From Breviolum minutum Mf 1.05b.01 (Eukaryota; Sar; Dinophyceae; Suessiales; Symbiodiniaceae), in the NCBI GenBank assembly GCA_000507305.1, contig DF241056.1, forward strand, positions 26,755 to 90,754: a stretch of 64,000 bases of DNA, in the 5' to 3' direction. The notes beneath the pieces were generated by a model. It saw nothing but the letters and a program-made list of their open reading frames with translations. It did no database searches and had not been told where the DNA came from. Position numbers and translations under genes: made by a program. Position 1 is the stretch's first letter. Each line of letters opens with the position of its first letter. This document shows positions 24,601 to 35,763 of the stretch, in pieces.

Positions 24601-25465
24601 GGCAAGCTCGACACAGCACCCTGATTGCATGTTCTCCCCATACCAATTGCTGTGAAATGGATGTGTCTTTTTCATTCCAAGGTATGCCTGCTTGCTGTGA
24701 ATCATCAGGAACAATGTTGACACTCTTTTGGAGTTGGCCCCAAACCATGGTGTGTAGGAAACACACCAGAGTGCCCAAAACCCAAAAAATGCAAACTCAA
24801 TTCTAGGCAGTTTGCAATATTCCAAGAAAAAATGCTGGTGGGGTTGAATATAGAGAATATCCAGCAGTACTGCTCAGAAACTGAACTGCAGCCAAACATC
24901 CTTGATTTGTTGCAAATCCTTGGTCAGCTGGTGAGGATTCAGATCTATCAAAGTAGAATTGCCATGCAACAAAATCAGATCCCTGGCAACACTGTTGTTC
25001 CTGCCTAGAAAGTCTACCCTGTTCTAGGGATGGATACTTGGATGAATGTTGCATCACCTCAAATGCGCTTCCAGCCAAAAACATGCGCAGCATATCACGG
25101 TACAGTAAGCTCTTGTTGCTGCAAGATTCTTGCATCAAGAAGTCCATATTGTCCTGCTCAGGACTTTTTCCTGGAGACCTCTCGGCTGACACAGGAACAA
25201 ACGCAATGTCACAATGGTACTGGATTAAAATTGATGTGACCTGTACCGACCTGTACCACTCTCCGACAATTTTGCAGCGCCTCTTTGCACGCAGCTTTTC
25301 CCGCTCGCTTTGGACATGCTTCTGCCGAACTTCCTCCACCAGAGCCTTGCTCCTCGGTGCGATGCCAGGAAGTTTGGAATCTGTTCGGTTCCCAATTCTC
25401 TGACCCTTTGGCACAACCACTTCACCACTTCTGGTTTGTTTGTACCAGACCTTCACGTTTGACAA
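18639..25465 (-). CDS. Large coiled-coil protein gene in about 17 small exons
   Basis: No family recognised. Exons: ~25251-25450 (ALVEEVRQKHVQSEREKLRA), 25058-25153, 24882-25004 (HQLTKDLQQIKDVWLQF), ~24536-24740 (two exons), 23857-23935 (IVKSVEKLADVM), 23606-~23721 (NQRILDSVQHLAEAQRQRA), ~23357-23447 (ASVVRQSVGLLELEMKLSKD), 22810-22903 (IQELVERLRILEES), 22290-22356, 21812-21968 (TEAVRRTFEKLTKEFHEEC), ~21085-21160, 20858-20917 (DLREIKDAIAEEKRGREETQ), 20321-20400, 20001-20065, 19710-19864, 19407-19473 and terminal 18639-18839 (ends GPRERRY, TAG). Nearly all are amphipathic with heptad-like Leu/Val spacing. Most have acceptor and donor in internal phase, but several neighbouring phases do not match, so exons are missing or a few boundaries are wrong. 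Treating them as one gene is an inference from order, strand and character. Confidence 0.65.
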
Positions 25466-25784
25466 TGGTCCAACATACTACCATAACTAGTTCATCAAAC
25501 AAGCCAAGGCATAGACTTCTCAACAACTTCTCTCATGTGCTGCAGTCCTAGATGACGTGACAGATATGTGTAGATGTGTGGATAGCGTGTAGTCTGCTGG
25601 AGCATCCCATCCCAATGATGGACAATTTGTTGCATCACGTCAAATTCAAATGTATGAATTTTATCTATTGAAATCTAACCAGCAGGGATTGTTACGATTT
25701 GCCTCAGGTTCATGCTAGCCTACACTTATATACAAAAACTTCTATGAATTTATGGATGTTTTTCTCTAAGCTACTGGTGCAAGC

Positions 25785-25856
25785 AAGGTGCCCCTTCATC
25801 GCTTGTTGCATCTCTCCAAAAGCTGATGTCAGCTCAGCCAGCAAAGGCTGCAACGC
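25785..25856 (-). CDS. Coiled-coil exon, probably 5' part of the 18.6-25.5 kb gene
   Basis: A 24-codon exon, ALQPLLAELTSAFGEMQQAM then KGHL, follows a GAAGCAG acceptor and ends at a GC donor. It is a clear amphipathic helix. Its linkage to the downstream gene is by order only. Confidence 0.55.
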
Positions 25857-26671
25857 CTGCTTCACAGCGACAGTTGCAGATCCCGAAGTACTCAAGGAGT
25901 TGAAGGAAGTCGTGTCATTTTACAGCAATTTCCACTTTGGTATTTCTCTGTGGCTGCTTCAAAACGATGGGATGCTACAGAGATGCACAGCTAACACTAT
26001 AACTTAACTGTCTCACCACACCCACCATGGCGAAATTCATTCGGCTGCCTGGGTGCTTTCATTTGGAGGTGGGCTTTCATTCTTTCCTCAAAACATTGGA
26101 CTTGCATCTCATCTTGTCTGAACTAAAGGATTCATGGACATCGGAGCACGCTGTCTACTTGGCACATCTGATCTCAGTGTCCTCATTTGTAAGTACACCC
26201 GTACAGCAAAGCAAAACATCCCAAATATTTGAAACATGGAGTGTGGCAAACAAGAACTCATCCAAACCTTGTCCGAGTGTGAGTTTACTACAGCCCCCAA
26301 TCCAACGACCCAGCGACGGCTGTTCCCAGAAGTTGTTCGTTCAACCAAGAGCTGTCCACGAACAATTTCTGATAGCTCCTTTCAACCAGCAGGTTTTGAT
26401 GCTTTTGACAAGAGCTGCCATGCAAAATGACGAGTTCTGTCGTTCCATCCCCTGAGTTTTGAGGGATTGGTTGCTAGGCCGCAGTTGTACGAACAAAGTG
26501 CATGATTCAGGACCCAACAGCAATTCGAAGCTTGGATCTAAGACAATATTGCGCCTCCTGTGCAATGGCCATACGATCTAAAGCAGCACCACAAGGCGCC
26601 AAAGCTCTAATCTCCTGCCATGACATGACAATCTCCAAAGGCATGGAAATGATATGAAATGATGGTTCTGC

Positions 26672-26838
26672 AGTATTCATCCCATGTTCCCTCCAAACGT
26701 GTTGACAGTGTCTCCGTCAAGATGGACTGAAGCATCTGTGATTGGCTCAGCTCGTCGTCTGGAGGAAGTGGCCTCAAATCCCATTGTACCGGCGATTCCC
26801 AGAGTTCCTCCCCAAGAAGGATATCGGATATGGAAGAA
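26672..26838 (-). CDS. Helical exon of unknown protein
   Basis: After a CTTGCAG acceptor the frame reads SSISDILLGEELWESPVQWD, then an amphipathic stretch SQMLQSILTETLSTRLEGTW. A second minus frame is open over most of the same bases; the helical one was chosen for its periodic hydrophobicity. The 3' boundary (a GC donor) is tentative. Confidence 0.5.
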
Positions 26839-26957
26839 CTGCAAGTCGTCCATGTGATCACAATCAAAATCGTCCCATGACACGTAAATGATCACTCATC
26901 AAATCATCACGATTTTGCAAATATGAGCATATTCATGATGGACTTCTCTTCATGTGC

Positions 26958-27712
26958 CTAGGAGGTAAAATCCTTTGAACTGCTGAGATGCGGTAGTGGC
27001 ATGTCCGATTTGGAGTTGGCCCCGTTGGTGGCGAGTTCTTCACGGAGCATCTGTCTCGTGTCCTTGAAGTGTAGGTGCTGAGCTGATTGTTTCGGGGTCT
27101 GCTCATCTACTGCCGTTGGCTTGGACAACTTCGGTTGAGTTACGTTAAATCCTTGGGATGTTGGATGTAAGCTGTTGGACTGATGGCATGTAATTCACAG
27201 CAGTATGTTCAATGCATACTGCACCCAGCTTTTACAACCAATCAAATGCATCCACCTGTTTAGGATCCACCCACTAAATACAATGCTTCTACCTGCACTT
27301 CCCCAATTTACCTTCAACAAACCAATCATGAGGCCCACATTCAATTTGGTGCTCCCACGTTGACTGCTGATACCTGTCCTTTTTCCAGTTGTTCACCAAA
27401 TCCACCAAGATATGTCCATACTCCTGGAGCTGCTATCCAGTGTCTTTTTTGTGGCAAAGAACTCAGGAAACGAGTGTACAGCTGTAATGTACGTTCAACA
27501 TACTCTGTAGGTCTGCTCTAGCGGCAATGTACTACCATGACTACGGGTTTCACCAACCATAGCAAGCTCCATGATAGTTTTACCCATTCCCATCCCAGGC
27601 CGGCTATCAACCCCGGGCGGTCCCTTCCATCTGAACTCAATGGACTGGATGTTGGCCTTTCAGTTGGTGGTTCAGGTGAACGAAGATCAGGAGTCACCTC
27701 GGGTATCGCCAT
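26958..27712 (-). CDS. Short gene of unknown function with start and stop
   Basis: Exon 27584-27712 opens with ATG (MAIPEVTPDLRSPEPPTERP, Pro-rich) and ends at a GTAAAA donor in phase 0. Exon 27374-27429 (LQEYGHILVDLVNNWKKD) joins it in phase. Terminal exon 26958-27151 carries FNVTQPKLSKPTAVDEQTPK and KDTRQMLREELATNG and stops at TAG. The last join is out of phase, so at least one exon is missing or a boundary is wrong. The protein is short (about 125 residues seen), hydrophilic and of no recognised family. Confidence 0.6.
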
Positions 27713-29263
27713 GACTCTCCATGACTGATGCCTAGATTCATCTTAGGAGCGTTGGGGCCACTCAAGCTGCAAGCAAAGCAATTCAGGCAAGACATTCAAT
27801 GGGAGCTTAAGGAACCCACACTCTCATGGATTTGAGGCATTTGTAATGTGTGAGGTGTTGTGGGTTCTTGTTTCCGAAAGCATAATTGGTTGTTAAGGAC
27901 AGGACCTTTCACAGCGCATGGGTCTGGCTGTTTTGTTTGTAGACGGTAAGAATCTGAATATTTTTGGACTTTTTCCATCTGCAATCATGTTCCAGGCACA
28001 CACCCTGTCCACAGTTCCTTGCTAACCAAGGAGCTCCAGTAGATCCAGGAGGAACCAACTTGCTGGGCGTATGGAATGTGTCAATTCTTTTGCCTTAATC
28101 CATGGCCCAAGCCATGCACACCATATGTTTCCGATCAAAATATGTTGGGAACTAGCAGAATGTGCAAAGTGACCGAAAGTACCATAAATGCAGCCATATC
28201 AGGCCACTAGGTATAAAAACCAAACGGGATTTGTATGAAATAGCTGACTTAAGGTTGTTTGGAGCCGGTAGGATTGTTCATGTCACCCCTTTTCAACATA
28301 TTAGAAGTGTGGAAGTCATGCTGATCAATCGGTAAATCAAAGTAATTCAAGTGCAAGTTGCGATTGTACAGTTTCTCGTTCATCAGTGAAACATCTGCAG
28401 AAGCACTGACCCAAGCAGAGTCACCACTCGGTGTTCCTGATCAGCATTTCTGATGTGACGGTCAACAGCTGCCCAAGAAAATCAGATTCATTTTGCGGTA
28501 TTGATGTTGGGTCTCAGCCGTCCCCATATCCTGCAGAGACATTTTGAGAATCAGCTCCATACCCAAGTAGATTTAGAAAGTGAACTCTGGGATCCCTACA
28601 AGATATTTTGGTTGTTCTCTGCTAGGAAATTTCTAGCTTCTGTTAAAACTATACTTTTGCACTGTACTACACCTATCATGGATGCTCCAGCTTCAGATAG
28701 CCGCAGTGAAAAACGGATAAACAAAAAGCATGCTGTTTCAATTGATTGTATCTCCATGTTTGTTCCTATAGAATTCCAGGTTTATTGGCCAAGAATCGAG
28801 CTGATGCCATAGCTACAGGAGTGGATCTTTGTTATGCTTCCCTCTACGCGCTTCGCAGTTGAATCTTGGTTACATTATCCTCCAGTTACCATGACTGAAG
28901 CTGCAAAGAGATGCGGATAGCAAAAATAGCAACCACTTCATCGTGAAGATTGTTCAGCTGGTTCCTTCTCCGCTGTTCATGATGGTTCTGCAAGACGCGT
29001 TTCAACAGCCAAAACTTTGGGCCTCTGCGGGACATCAGCACAGATCAAACTCAAAAAGTCACCACCTCAAAAGCCCAATCCGAAACTCACCTTGAAACAG
29101 CTCACCAATTGACGCTAACGGACACAAATCTTTGTTGACGCATTCTCAGCGTTCTGACGCTCCCACACCAGCCACATCTTCAAATGTTGAAAAAAGCACA
29201 GCACAACCTGCAACCAAAGGCTGTTCAGCACGTAAGTTGCCTTCGAAGTGCAACTTTCCTGAC
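27713..29263. other. No supported gene
   Basis: Short frames occur on both strands, but none combines good codon use with splice sites. A plus frame at 28501-28812 is AT-rich at third positions and looks like chance. Confidence 0.4.
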
Positions 29264-29630
29264 CTTCGATGCTCTCCAAACCCACAGAGAGCTGAGTCTT
29301 CCAGTGCTTTCGATGCCTTCGCTGTACATGGCTGGGCAATCTGCACAAGCAATGACTGCCCCATACCGAGCTGCACTTCACGGCACCCCATAAGTAGAGT
29401 CAGAGTGGCATCATCTGCAAGATAATAGGAGATCAAATCTTTCAAATCTTCAGTCTTTTGGGATAATGCAAACGTAAATCCCTTGAAAGCACTAAGCTTC
29501 CAAGAAGTCATTCATCCAAATTGGCTGGGTGCCGCCAGCTCGGGTCAAAATGAGGGTGCTGGCATTGGGTCATGGAGAGATCCAAATCTTCTAGTGTCGG
29601 TGGTCGGTGGGCCGTACGCCCAAGTGGGAG
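29264..29630 (-). CDS. Two exons of unknown proteins
   Basis: Exon 29508-29630 follows an AATTGTCCAG acceptor and reads LPLGRTAHRPPTLEDLDLSM, ending WRHPANLDE and TGA: a 40-residue terminal piece. Exon 29264-29414, between a TTGCAG acceptor and a GTCAGG donor, reads DATLTLLMGCREVQLGMGQS and LLVQIAQPCTAKASKAL in 49 whole codons. If the TGA is a true stop, the second exon begins a different gene. Confidence 0.6.
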
Positions 29631-29727
29631 CTGGACAATTTTCTCTTTGAACAGCCTAAGATGATGAGTAGAGCAACTTAGACTTTTGTTGGTTGTTTTT
29701 TCAAAGGAAAACTACACACTGCATACT

Positions 29728-29757
29728 AATCATATCTAATCATATCTAATCATACTA
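29728..29757. repeat. Short tandem repeat of AATCATATCT
   Basis: Nearly three copies of a ten-base unit occur here. The same AATCATATCTAATC string recurs near 54117, so it may be a dispersed intergenic element. Confidence 0.7.
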
Positions 29758-29875
29758 TCAATTCTGCACAAAGATCCGACCACCCAGGAAAGACTGAACT
29801 AAACAGGCTGACCGGTCCAGTGCTACAGCCGGCCCGCGCCATGGATCATCCCTGGGCGCCATGGAGCGTTGAATT
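29758..29875 (-). CDS. 3'-terminal exon of unknown gene
   Basis: After a CGCAG acceptor the frame runs IQRSMAPRDDPWRGPAVALD, then RSACLVQSFLGGRIFVQN and TGA. Third positions are strongly GC-rich. It is followed at once by the AATCATATCT repeat. Confidence 0.6.
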
Positions 29876-29885
29876 CTGCGAGCAA

Positions 29886-30812
29886 ACGCCGCAGAGTTGA
29901 CACAGAGTTGACCAATGAAACACATGAGGTCACCCTGCGCCAGAGGAAACTTCCACTTTTGGGGGCAGAAACGCAAACATGTCCAGACATTGAGAACAAA
30001 TAGAATCCATAGAATCAAAAAATCTCTTCTTTTTTTTTGGTATTGAAGTACGAACTCAGAACTCAGAAACTCTTTACAGTGCCCAGAATCTGGGTCAGCT
30101 TTTGTGACACAAGAGGTGGGCATGGGGTGGCTGCTTGCAAACCCCTAAAAACTCACTACTCTCCCACCTCTGGAACCCAGGCACCAAATGGTTGCCACAT
30201 TCAACAGAAAATCCCGTGGTTCTCGGACACCAAAACAAATGGAACGAAATTTTAGAGTTGAAATCTAGCCATGTGTCCAAAATCAACGATATCTTTTATA
30301 GAAGTCGTATTGTGTTCTATGGTTTCAGATTCATAAAGTGAGTGTTTCCACAGAAAGGGGTATTTGGTTTAGATGTGTTTTCTATTGTGTGCGTGCGTTG
30401 ACATGTTTAGAAACGCAATCAGGCTTAAACCCAAGTTGGAAGTCTGGAAGGTATAAAACCTGCCCTTGCCTGCATTAGCGATTGCAGTATAATTCAAGGA
30501 CCTTATTCCAAGACAAACACCGAAACAAATTCTAATTCAATGCACACCAAAACATTCAAAACACCGCGTTTTCTCGCAACCAACAAACAAGTTCGGCCAG
30601 TGAGTATTCAAGAATCATAGAAAATCATAGAAAATCTACTTCAAAAATATCGTGCATGAAAAACTACCAATCAAAGTAGTGTCTGTATATAATTTGTAGT
30701 TTTTTTGTTTGACTTTTTTGTGTACGCACAATTCATGAAAACTATTGGATGTTGGGTCTGTTCATATCAATCATGAAAACTTCCTGTCGGAACACCCCTT
30801 AGCTGCAAATAG
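29886..30812. other. No supported gene
   Basis: The stretch is AT-rich with poly-T runs and several near-repeats of AAATCATAG (30610-30635). The open frames on both strands are composition noise. Confidence 0.4.
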
Positions 30813-30994
30813 CTGGGATGAATGTCTTAAACTTCTGCGCTCGCAATTATGCTGCAGCATCCAAGAGCCCTGGGTTGTCAGTAGCCGACATGGAAAAGAC
30901 ACAGACCCTGATCTTCACTGCTCTCCTAAAACCGACTGCCACAGAAGACAGCTACGAGGCAGCTATGCAGAGCTGCCTCAAGATTTTGCAGTCT
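30813..30994 (+). CDS. Plus-strand exon of unknown protein
   Basis: After an AATAG acceptor 60 codons read GMNVLNFCARNYAAASKSPG, then LSVADMEKTQTLIFTALLKP and SYEAAMQSCLKILQS, ending at a GTGCGC donor. Codon use is strongly coding on this strand. It is helical with no family recognised, and it marks the start of a plus-strand interval. Confidence 0.65.
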
Positions 30995-32227
30995 GTGCGC
31001 TCAGATCATTGACCCCCAAGATCTTTGCATCTAGCGCTATCCACAGTTACGCTGTCCTGCTGCAATCGAGACGATGAAATTGATTTCGACGACTTGCGGC
31101 CAAGTGCCACACGAAGCACCAGACTTGGTCCAAAACTTTGGAGAAAGTGTCGAAGATTTCTCCCCATCAAATAAGCTGAAAGATTAACAAAGAACCATGT
31201 GAAACCAACGTGTCAAGATTGTATCCTGTGAAGGGTTACCTCCAACCTTCTCCAACTGGAATAATTAAAAGTGTGCTGAGATCGTTGGCTCTCTGGGATA
31301 GCCAGCTGCACAAGCAAAGGGTCGGTCAACCCTCTGTGCCTGCAACCTTGAAGATTCAGCCTTCCCAGCACTTTTGAACTGTTTCAAAGAATCAAGGAGC
31401 AACTTATATATCCATGTAATTCCATGTATACGTTATACGGTGTATATAAATCCATTCTTCGGAATTATACTGGAACGATTGAATCTCCGGATCGATGCAG
31501 CTTGAGAATTCCGGTCCGAATTCAGCAGCTAGCTATGGCAGCCTGTCATGACTTTCTCAACAGGTGGCATTCAGCAAGACTGCAGCTATAGCAGCGCAGG
31601 GAATTGCTTGCATTGATGATTGATGTTGTTGCAAATGGATGTCTCTTGTGTGTGAACTTACACAGAACATACCATATACCCCTATAGTCTATAGTCCAAG
31701 AAATAAAATCCTAATCAGAATCTCGAGAGGGTTAATAAAACATTGATGCCGGATGTCATGACACCAGTCCATTGCTGAGTAATGTACTAGTACTTTTACT
31801 TCAGGATCAAGTGATTACAGTACCCGATTACCAGGTTCCCTCTACCGGTGCCAAACCAGCATGAAGTGTTTGCTATCAACAAAGCATAGGGTGTTACCTG
31901 AATCAGCAGGTACATAAGTTTTCTCTTCTGTCACAAAATCTCACTACCAGTACATTGCACAAAGAAAACACTGCGCCGCTCCAACTGCAGTGATCCTGTC
32001 GCCAGTGTCAGAGTCAAATGAGAGCTGCCTGGCACAAATGGCCGCCACAACAGGATCTTTGTCAACCAACAGCGAAGTTCTCAGTGACTCCAGGGATCAT
32101 TCACTTTCGATGCCATTAAAGCCTTGAGTTCGGAGATTTGAATGGATGTCCGCTGCCATTTGTATTTATTTGTAAGGTTCACCATTGCTCACATCATCCT
32201 ACAGCTGGTGTCGCTAATCCTTCAAAG
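30995..32227. other. No supported gene
   Basis: Short frames only. The AT-rich sequence around 31400-31460 contains near-palindromic TATA-rich stretches but no pattern I can name. Confidence 0.4.
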
Positions 32228-32310
32228 GGAACCGCCACAAGTCGAACATCCCCCGATCTTCCCCTGACAGCACCCTCGAAGGCGTCCCTGATGGAGTTGA
32301 ACGCTCGGAG
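32228..32310 (+). CDS. Plus-strand exon of unknown protein
   Basis: The frame GTATSRTSPDLPLTAPSKAS then LMELNAR lies between an AAAG acceptor and a GTATGG donor, 27 codons plus two bases. A second plus frame is also open. The stretch 32614-32830 downstream is open on both strands and could hold another exon, but its strand is undecided. Confidence 0.5.
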
Positions 32311-33180
32311 GTATGGCTTACCTCGTCAAGTTGGGCAACCCATCATAGCAACTGCTTCTGCACTTCAGCTTTTATGTGGAAAAATTATGAAAAAATGGAG
32401 TCTTCCAAAAAGAGCTAACAAGCAAAACCTGCAAATTATAAATCACCCCTGGCCGGTTGCTGAGCCCGCGGACTATCCGACTTCTCATGGGGCTAGTGCC
32501 TACCAAGCACCTCACACTGAGGCAGGATGATTTGGCGGAATGGTGGAGAAATTCTCATAAAAAAATAATGTATATATAAATTTTAAATCAATTAATATAA
32601 ATCAATACAAATCATGAATCCTAATGATCCTACAGGTCTCAATAAGGTCTTAATGCAAATGCAGCCCCTCATGCTTTCTCGGACTCCAGACTTCCAGAAA
32701 TTCTCCTCGCCCTCGGAGCTAGGCGTCCCTGTAGCTGTTGGGGATGCCTCACCATTGCCATCCCAGTGTCCGCCAGAATCAAGCAACACAAAGCTGTCAA
32801 ACTCACAGCAACATCCAAAAGCCTTTCCCTTCAGTATTACAAGCACCCACAGGCTTCCAAAAATGTCTTGCAGCATCTATTCACCCTTCGCGAGCATGTG
32901 CCAGCACTTTAGTGGTGAAAGAGAAAAAGGTTCTCTTGTGAGGAGAGGTGTCTTTATTGGATACCTGCTTTCACATCTCTCTTCTTTCCACCCGGAGACT
33001 TCCAAATGAATTTCAATCAATTATCAACACGTCATCAACACGTCACTCCGTACTATTGACTCGCATTGCTATGTTGGTGTCCTCTTACCCTGGGCTTCCA
33101 ACGCAGTGCTCCTCAGCCCTCCCAGGCGAACACTTGGGTGTGCCAACCTGGTCAGAAGGCACTGCAGCGTGTCGGGGCAG

Positions 33181-33549
33181 TTCTGGAACATCTTTGAAGA
33201 TCGGGGAGCATTTCAGTTGCGAGATTTGGTGTTCACGGTATCTGTGATATCGCATGATGTCTATGCATCCAAATCTGTATCAAACACAAAGACTTGGATC
33301 TGTCAGACATTGAAAACCAACTCCGCGATCAGGTTTTTGTTGCGGATTTTGTTTACACGCCTGGATGGCGACAAAGGGACCGCTCAAATAGCCAGACTTG
33401 GCCGAAAAGAAGTCCTAGAAGCACTGCAAGACATTCCAACTTCTGCGTTTCTTCAAGAAACACTGACATCAATGGACTCCATTGACTTTTTTGATGTTGA
33501 ATCATCTGATCATCGCATAGTTTTGCATATTTGCGATGATCAAAAGTAG
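33181..33549 (+). CDS. Plus-strand exons, possibly EF-hand-like, with a stop
   Basis: Exon 33181-33228 (FWNIFEDRGAFQLRDL) is exactly 16 codons from a GGGCAG acceptor to a GTGTTC donor. A second at about 33340-33549 reads LLRILFTRLDGDKGTAQIAR, then LGRKEVLEALQDI and SMDSIDFFDVESSD, ending TAG. LDGDKGTAQI recalls a calcium-binding loop but the spacing is one residue off, so calcium binding is doubtful. The join between the two exons does not phase; one more exon is expected. Confidence 0.5.
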   Translation, partial: FWNIFEDRGAFQLRDLVFTVSVISHDVYASKSVSNTKTWICQTLKTNSAIRFLLRILFTRLDGDKGTAQIARLGRKEVLEALQDIPTSAFLQETLTSMDSIDFFDVESSDHRIVLHICDDQK

Positions 33550-33576
33550 AGCTGCCAAGGATTCACCTTCCAAATC

Positions 33577-34012
33577 CTAGCGTGACATCTGAGGCTCAGG
33601 CAGCTTCTGAGGTCGTCTCTTGCCTCGGGGAGTATCTTGCGCTGGTTGTGCGGATTCTGATTCCTTGTAACTTTCCAAGTAAGAGCCAAAGATCTGACCC
33701 AGGCAACAAATTCTCTAACGTTGATTTTCGAGATGCAATGCAGAGAATGGTTACACATGACCCTTGCAACTATACTACTTGTAATACTTGTACACTTCCC
33801 CCAAGTTGGGAAAAACGAAGAGTATGGCAAAGTCGTACTGTTATATCATAGATCCATGTGTATATACATCTTGTTCTGCAGGACCTCAGGCAGGGTCACG
33901 CCACTTTATTTGCACATATTCGCACCCAGGGCCCCAATCAATGTGTTTGTCGGTGTCGGAGCGACAGATAGGGCAACATGTGTCCTTAGCACGGAGCACC
34001 GAATCCGCAGAG
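33577..34012 (-). CDS. C-terminal exon pair with a RING-like zinc-ligand motif
   Basis: Exon 33916-34012 reads SADSVLRAKDTCCPICRSDT, then DKHIDWGPGCEY. The CPICR signature after an L....C segment is the second half of a C3HC4 RING finger, the domain of many E3 ubiquitin ligases. It joins in phase to terminal exon 33577-33693: IFGSYLESYKESESAQPAQD, then TPRGKRRPQKLPEPQMSR and TAG, a basic tail. The first half of a RING should lie upstream, but the sequence between here and 34264 shows none. Either the gene begins beyond the intronless ALKBH6 gene, which would then sit inside its intron, or the RING call is wrong. Confidence 0.5.
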
Positions 34013-34263
34013 CTACAAAGCCGTCTTGAAAAGTTTTGAATATTAAGTACAGGATAGTCTTAGTTTTGAATATGTTTTAGGCGGGTCATTTTAGAAATTC
34101 AGAATGTTGGCTCAATCCATGAAACCAGAAGGCTATGAATTGTGAGGGTGTTTCAGGGTCCTGGTATTCATATTCGGAGGTTTGAGGTTTGCCAGTTTCA
34201 CTTGAATAGACAATAAAACCATCCAACTCCCTCCAGCTCCAAACGAAAAGTTTTTCACAATTT

Positions 34264-35109
34264 TCAGCTGGTAGTTTCACCTACAGCAGCATCTTTGACT
34301 GCTGGTGCCCCATAGCCACCATTGACCGTTGCCCTTGGTAGACTCTCGGTGTGGGGCACATGTCGAATGGTCAAGGAGTAGCGATGCTCTCGCCTTAACG
34401 ATCCATCAGCTTGAAGCTGCTTTCTCCACGTGGAACCCACTCCTTCCTGTTGCGAACCATCCAGCAACGATGCATTGGCGATGCCTTCCAAAGTGTCGCA
34501 GGGACGATCTGCCAAACCATGCAAGTGCTTCTGATACGCATCCTCCGAAAAAATCAAGAGACTACCTGGTGGTAAGAGCAAAGAGAGTGCAGGAAGCATG
34601 CCTGTTGCTGCATGTGCATGATCCCGCCAAAAATCGAAGACGGCCGCACTTCCAAGTGACAAAATTGCTGCCCACGGACTATAAGCAGGGCCATCTGTAT
34701 GTGGCAAAATACCTTGGCCAGGCTCGTAGTGATTCACCAACACATGATTTGCTTTGGGTGTCAGATTTCCCACTTTCGAAACAGCTCCGCAAAGATCATC
34801 CAACCATCCAGGTAAGGTTTCCGGCACAAAGGGTGGCCCAACATCTCCCCCAAAACGTGCCGTCCGCTTCGTTCTCAGCGTGACGAAGTCCTTCTGCCTT
34901 CGCTGCAGGTTCCGAAGGATAACGCCTGCTGCCTCCTCTGAAAGCCACGAGTCCAAGAGCCGCACGGTGGCAACGTCACCGATACGTCGTGGCAACGGCG
35001 TTCCTTCACTCTCACTTGGCAGTGGGATGTCTTGCTCTGAATGGGGTTGCTCATGGATTGCAGCTACTGGAGCTGGGGCTTCTTTGGCACGACGGATGAG
35101 CGCCTTCAT
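34264..35109 (-). CDS. ALKBH6: ALKBH6-type Fe(II)/2-oxoglutarate dioxygenase, intronless, 281 aa
   Basis: An AlkB-homologue dioxygenase that uses Fe(II), 2-oxoglutarate and oxygen, probably for oxidative dealkylation; the substrate of ALKBH6 is not settled. The single frame begins at ATG 35109 and ends TAG at 34264. Iron ligands are visible as LPHTDG (His137, Asp139) and KHLHGL (His197), with the 2-oxoglutarate-binding arginines in RYSLTIR (Arg243, Arg249). The segment NHVLVNHYEPGQGILPHTDG matches the ALKBH6 subgroup, as does the following LSLGS...FDF. It is about 40 residues longer than human ALKBH6, with extra sequence at the N-terminus (1-45) and between about 203 and 235. It has no introns, unlike almost every neighbour. 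The plus-strand frame 34329-34883 is its antisense. Confidence 0.93.
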   Translation of the reverse strand: MKALIRRAKEAPAPVAAIHEQPHSEQDIPLPSESEGTPLPRRIGDVATVRLLDSWLSEEAAGVILRNLQRRQKDFVTLRTKRTARFGGDVGPPFVPETLPGWLDDLCGAVSKVGNLTPKANHVLVNHYEPGQGILPHTDGPAYSPWAAILSLGSAAVFDFWRDHAHAATGMLPALSLLLPPGSLLIFSEDAYQKHLHGLADRPCDTLEGIANASLLDGSQQEGVGSTWRKQLQADGSLRREHRYSLTIRHVPHTESLPRATVNGGYGAPAVKDAAVGETTS

Positions 35110-35763
35110 TATGAATACACCGAAAATGATAGTAATATTTTAGAAAGTCACGGTGACATACTTTCTGCGTTCTTGATGGAGCTGCATGTGGTGGAGTTCT
35201 TTTTGACTTCGATGGGATGGTTATTGGTTGATAGTGGGCTTCAATCATGGTTGACTTTCGCTCTAGGCATTGCATGATGGCATATGCATTGGACATACTC
35301 ACATACAAAATGCTGCAATGTAAATATTGAGCCACATTACAGTCAAACCAGCTAGATCCCATCTCCAGAGACACTCGCTATGAGTCGAATTGCAACCAAA
35401 TCCTCCACATGGTGTCATGATGAGTGTACCTCTTTCGCTTTAATGAAATACAGAGATATTTCACCTTCGTGGCAGACCCTCCAAGACCTATTATGTACAA
35501 AATGTAATGTATACTGTATATAATATATACAGCACATATTGTAGTTACAAATATATACTGTGTGTATATTTAGGTGGTGTAGAGGAGCACTCTATATCAT
35601 CTCTTTGAAAAAAAAGATAGTCAAATCGTATGAATGTGCATATGTACACATGATAGCAAAGGGGCATGTGTACTTCATGGTTCGATGGCTAGATGTATCT
35701 AGAAACCAAGGCAGCCAATATGCAATAAATTTTCACTCCATGTAGAGAGCCTTGTGCCTACAC

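Noticed and set aside
24803-25465. 220-codon minus frame taken as a single gene
   Set aside because: Only 25251-25450 and 25058-25153 are exon-like in this frame. The clear exon at 24882-25004 is in a different frame with its own splice sites.
27555-27615. GMGMGKTIMELAMV, resembling a helicase P-loop
   Set aside because: It is out of frame with the exon that starts at ATG 27712 and ends at a good donor at 27584, and no other helicase motif follows downstream.
34329-34883. 184-codon plus-strand frame
   Set aside because: Exact antisense of the ALKBH6 gene, whose catalytic motifs settle the strand.
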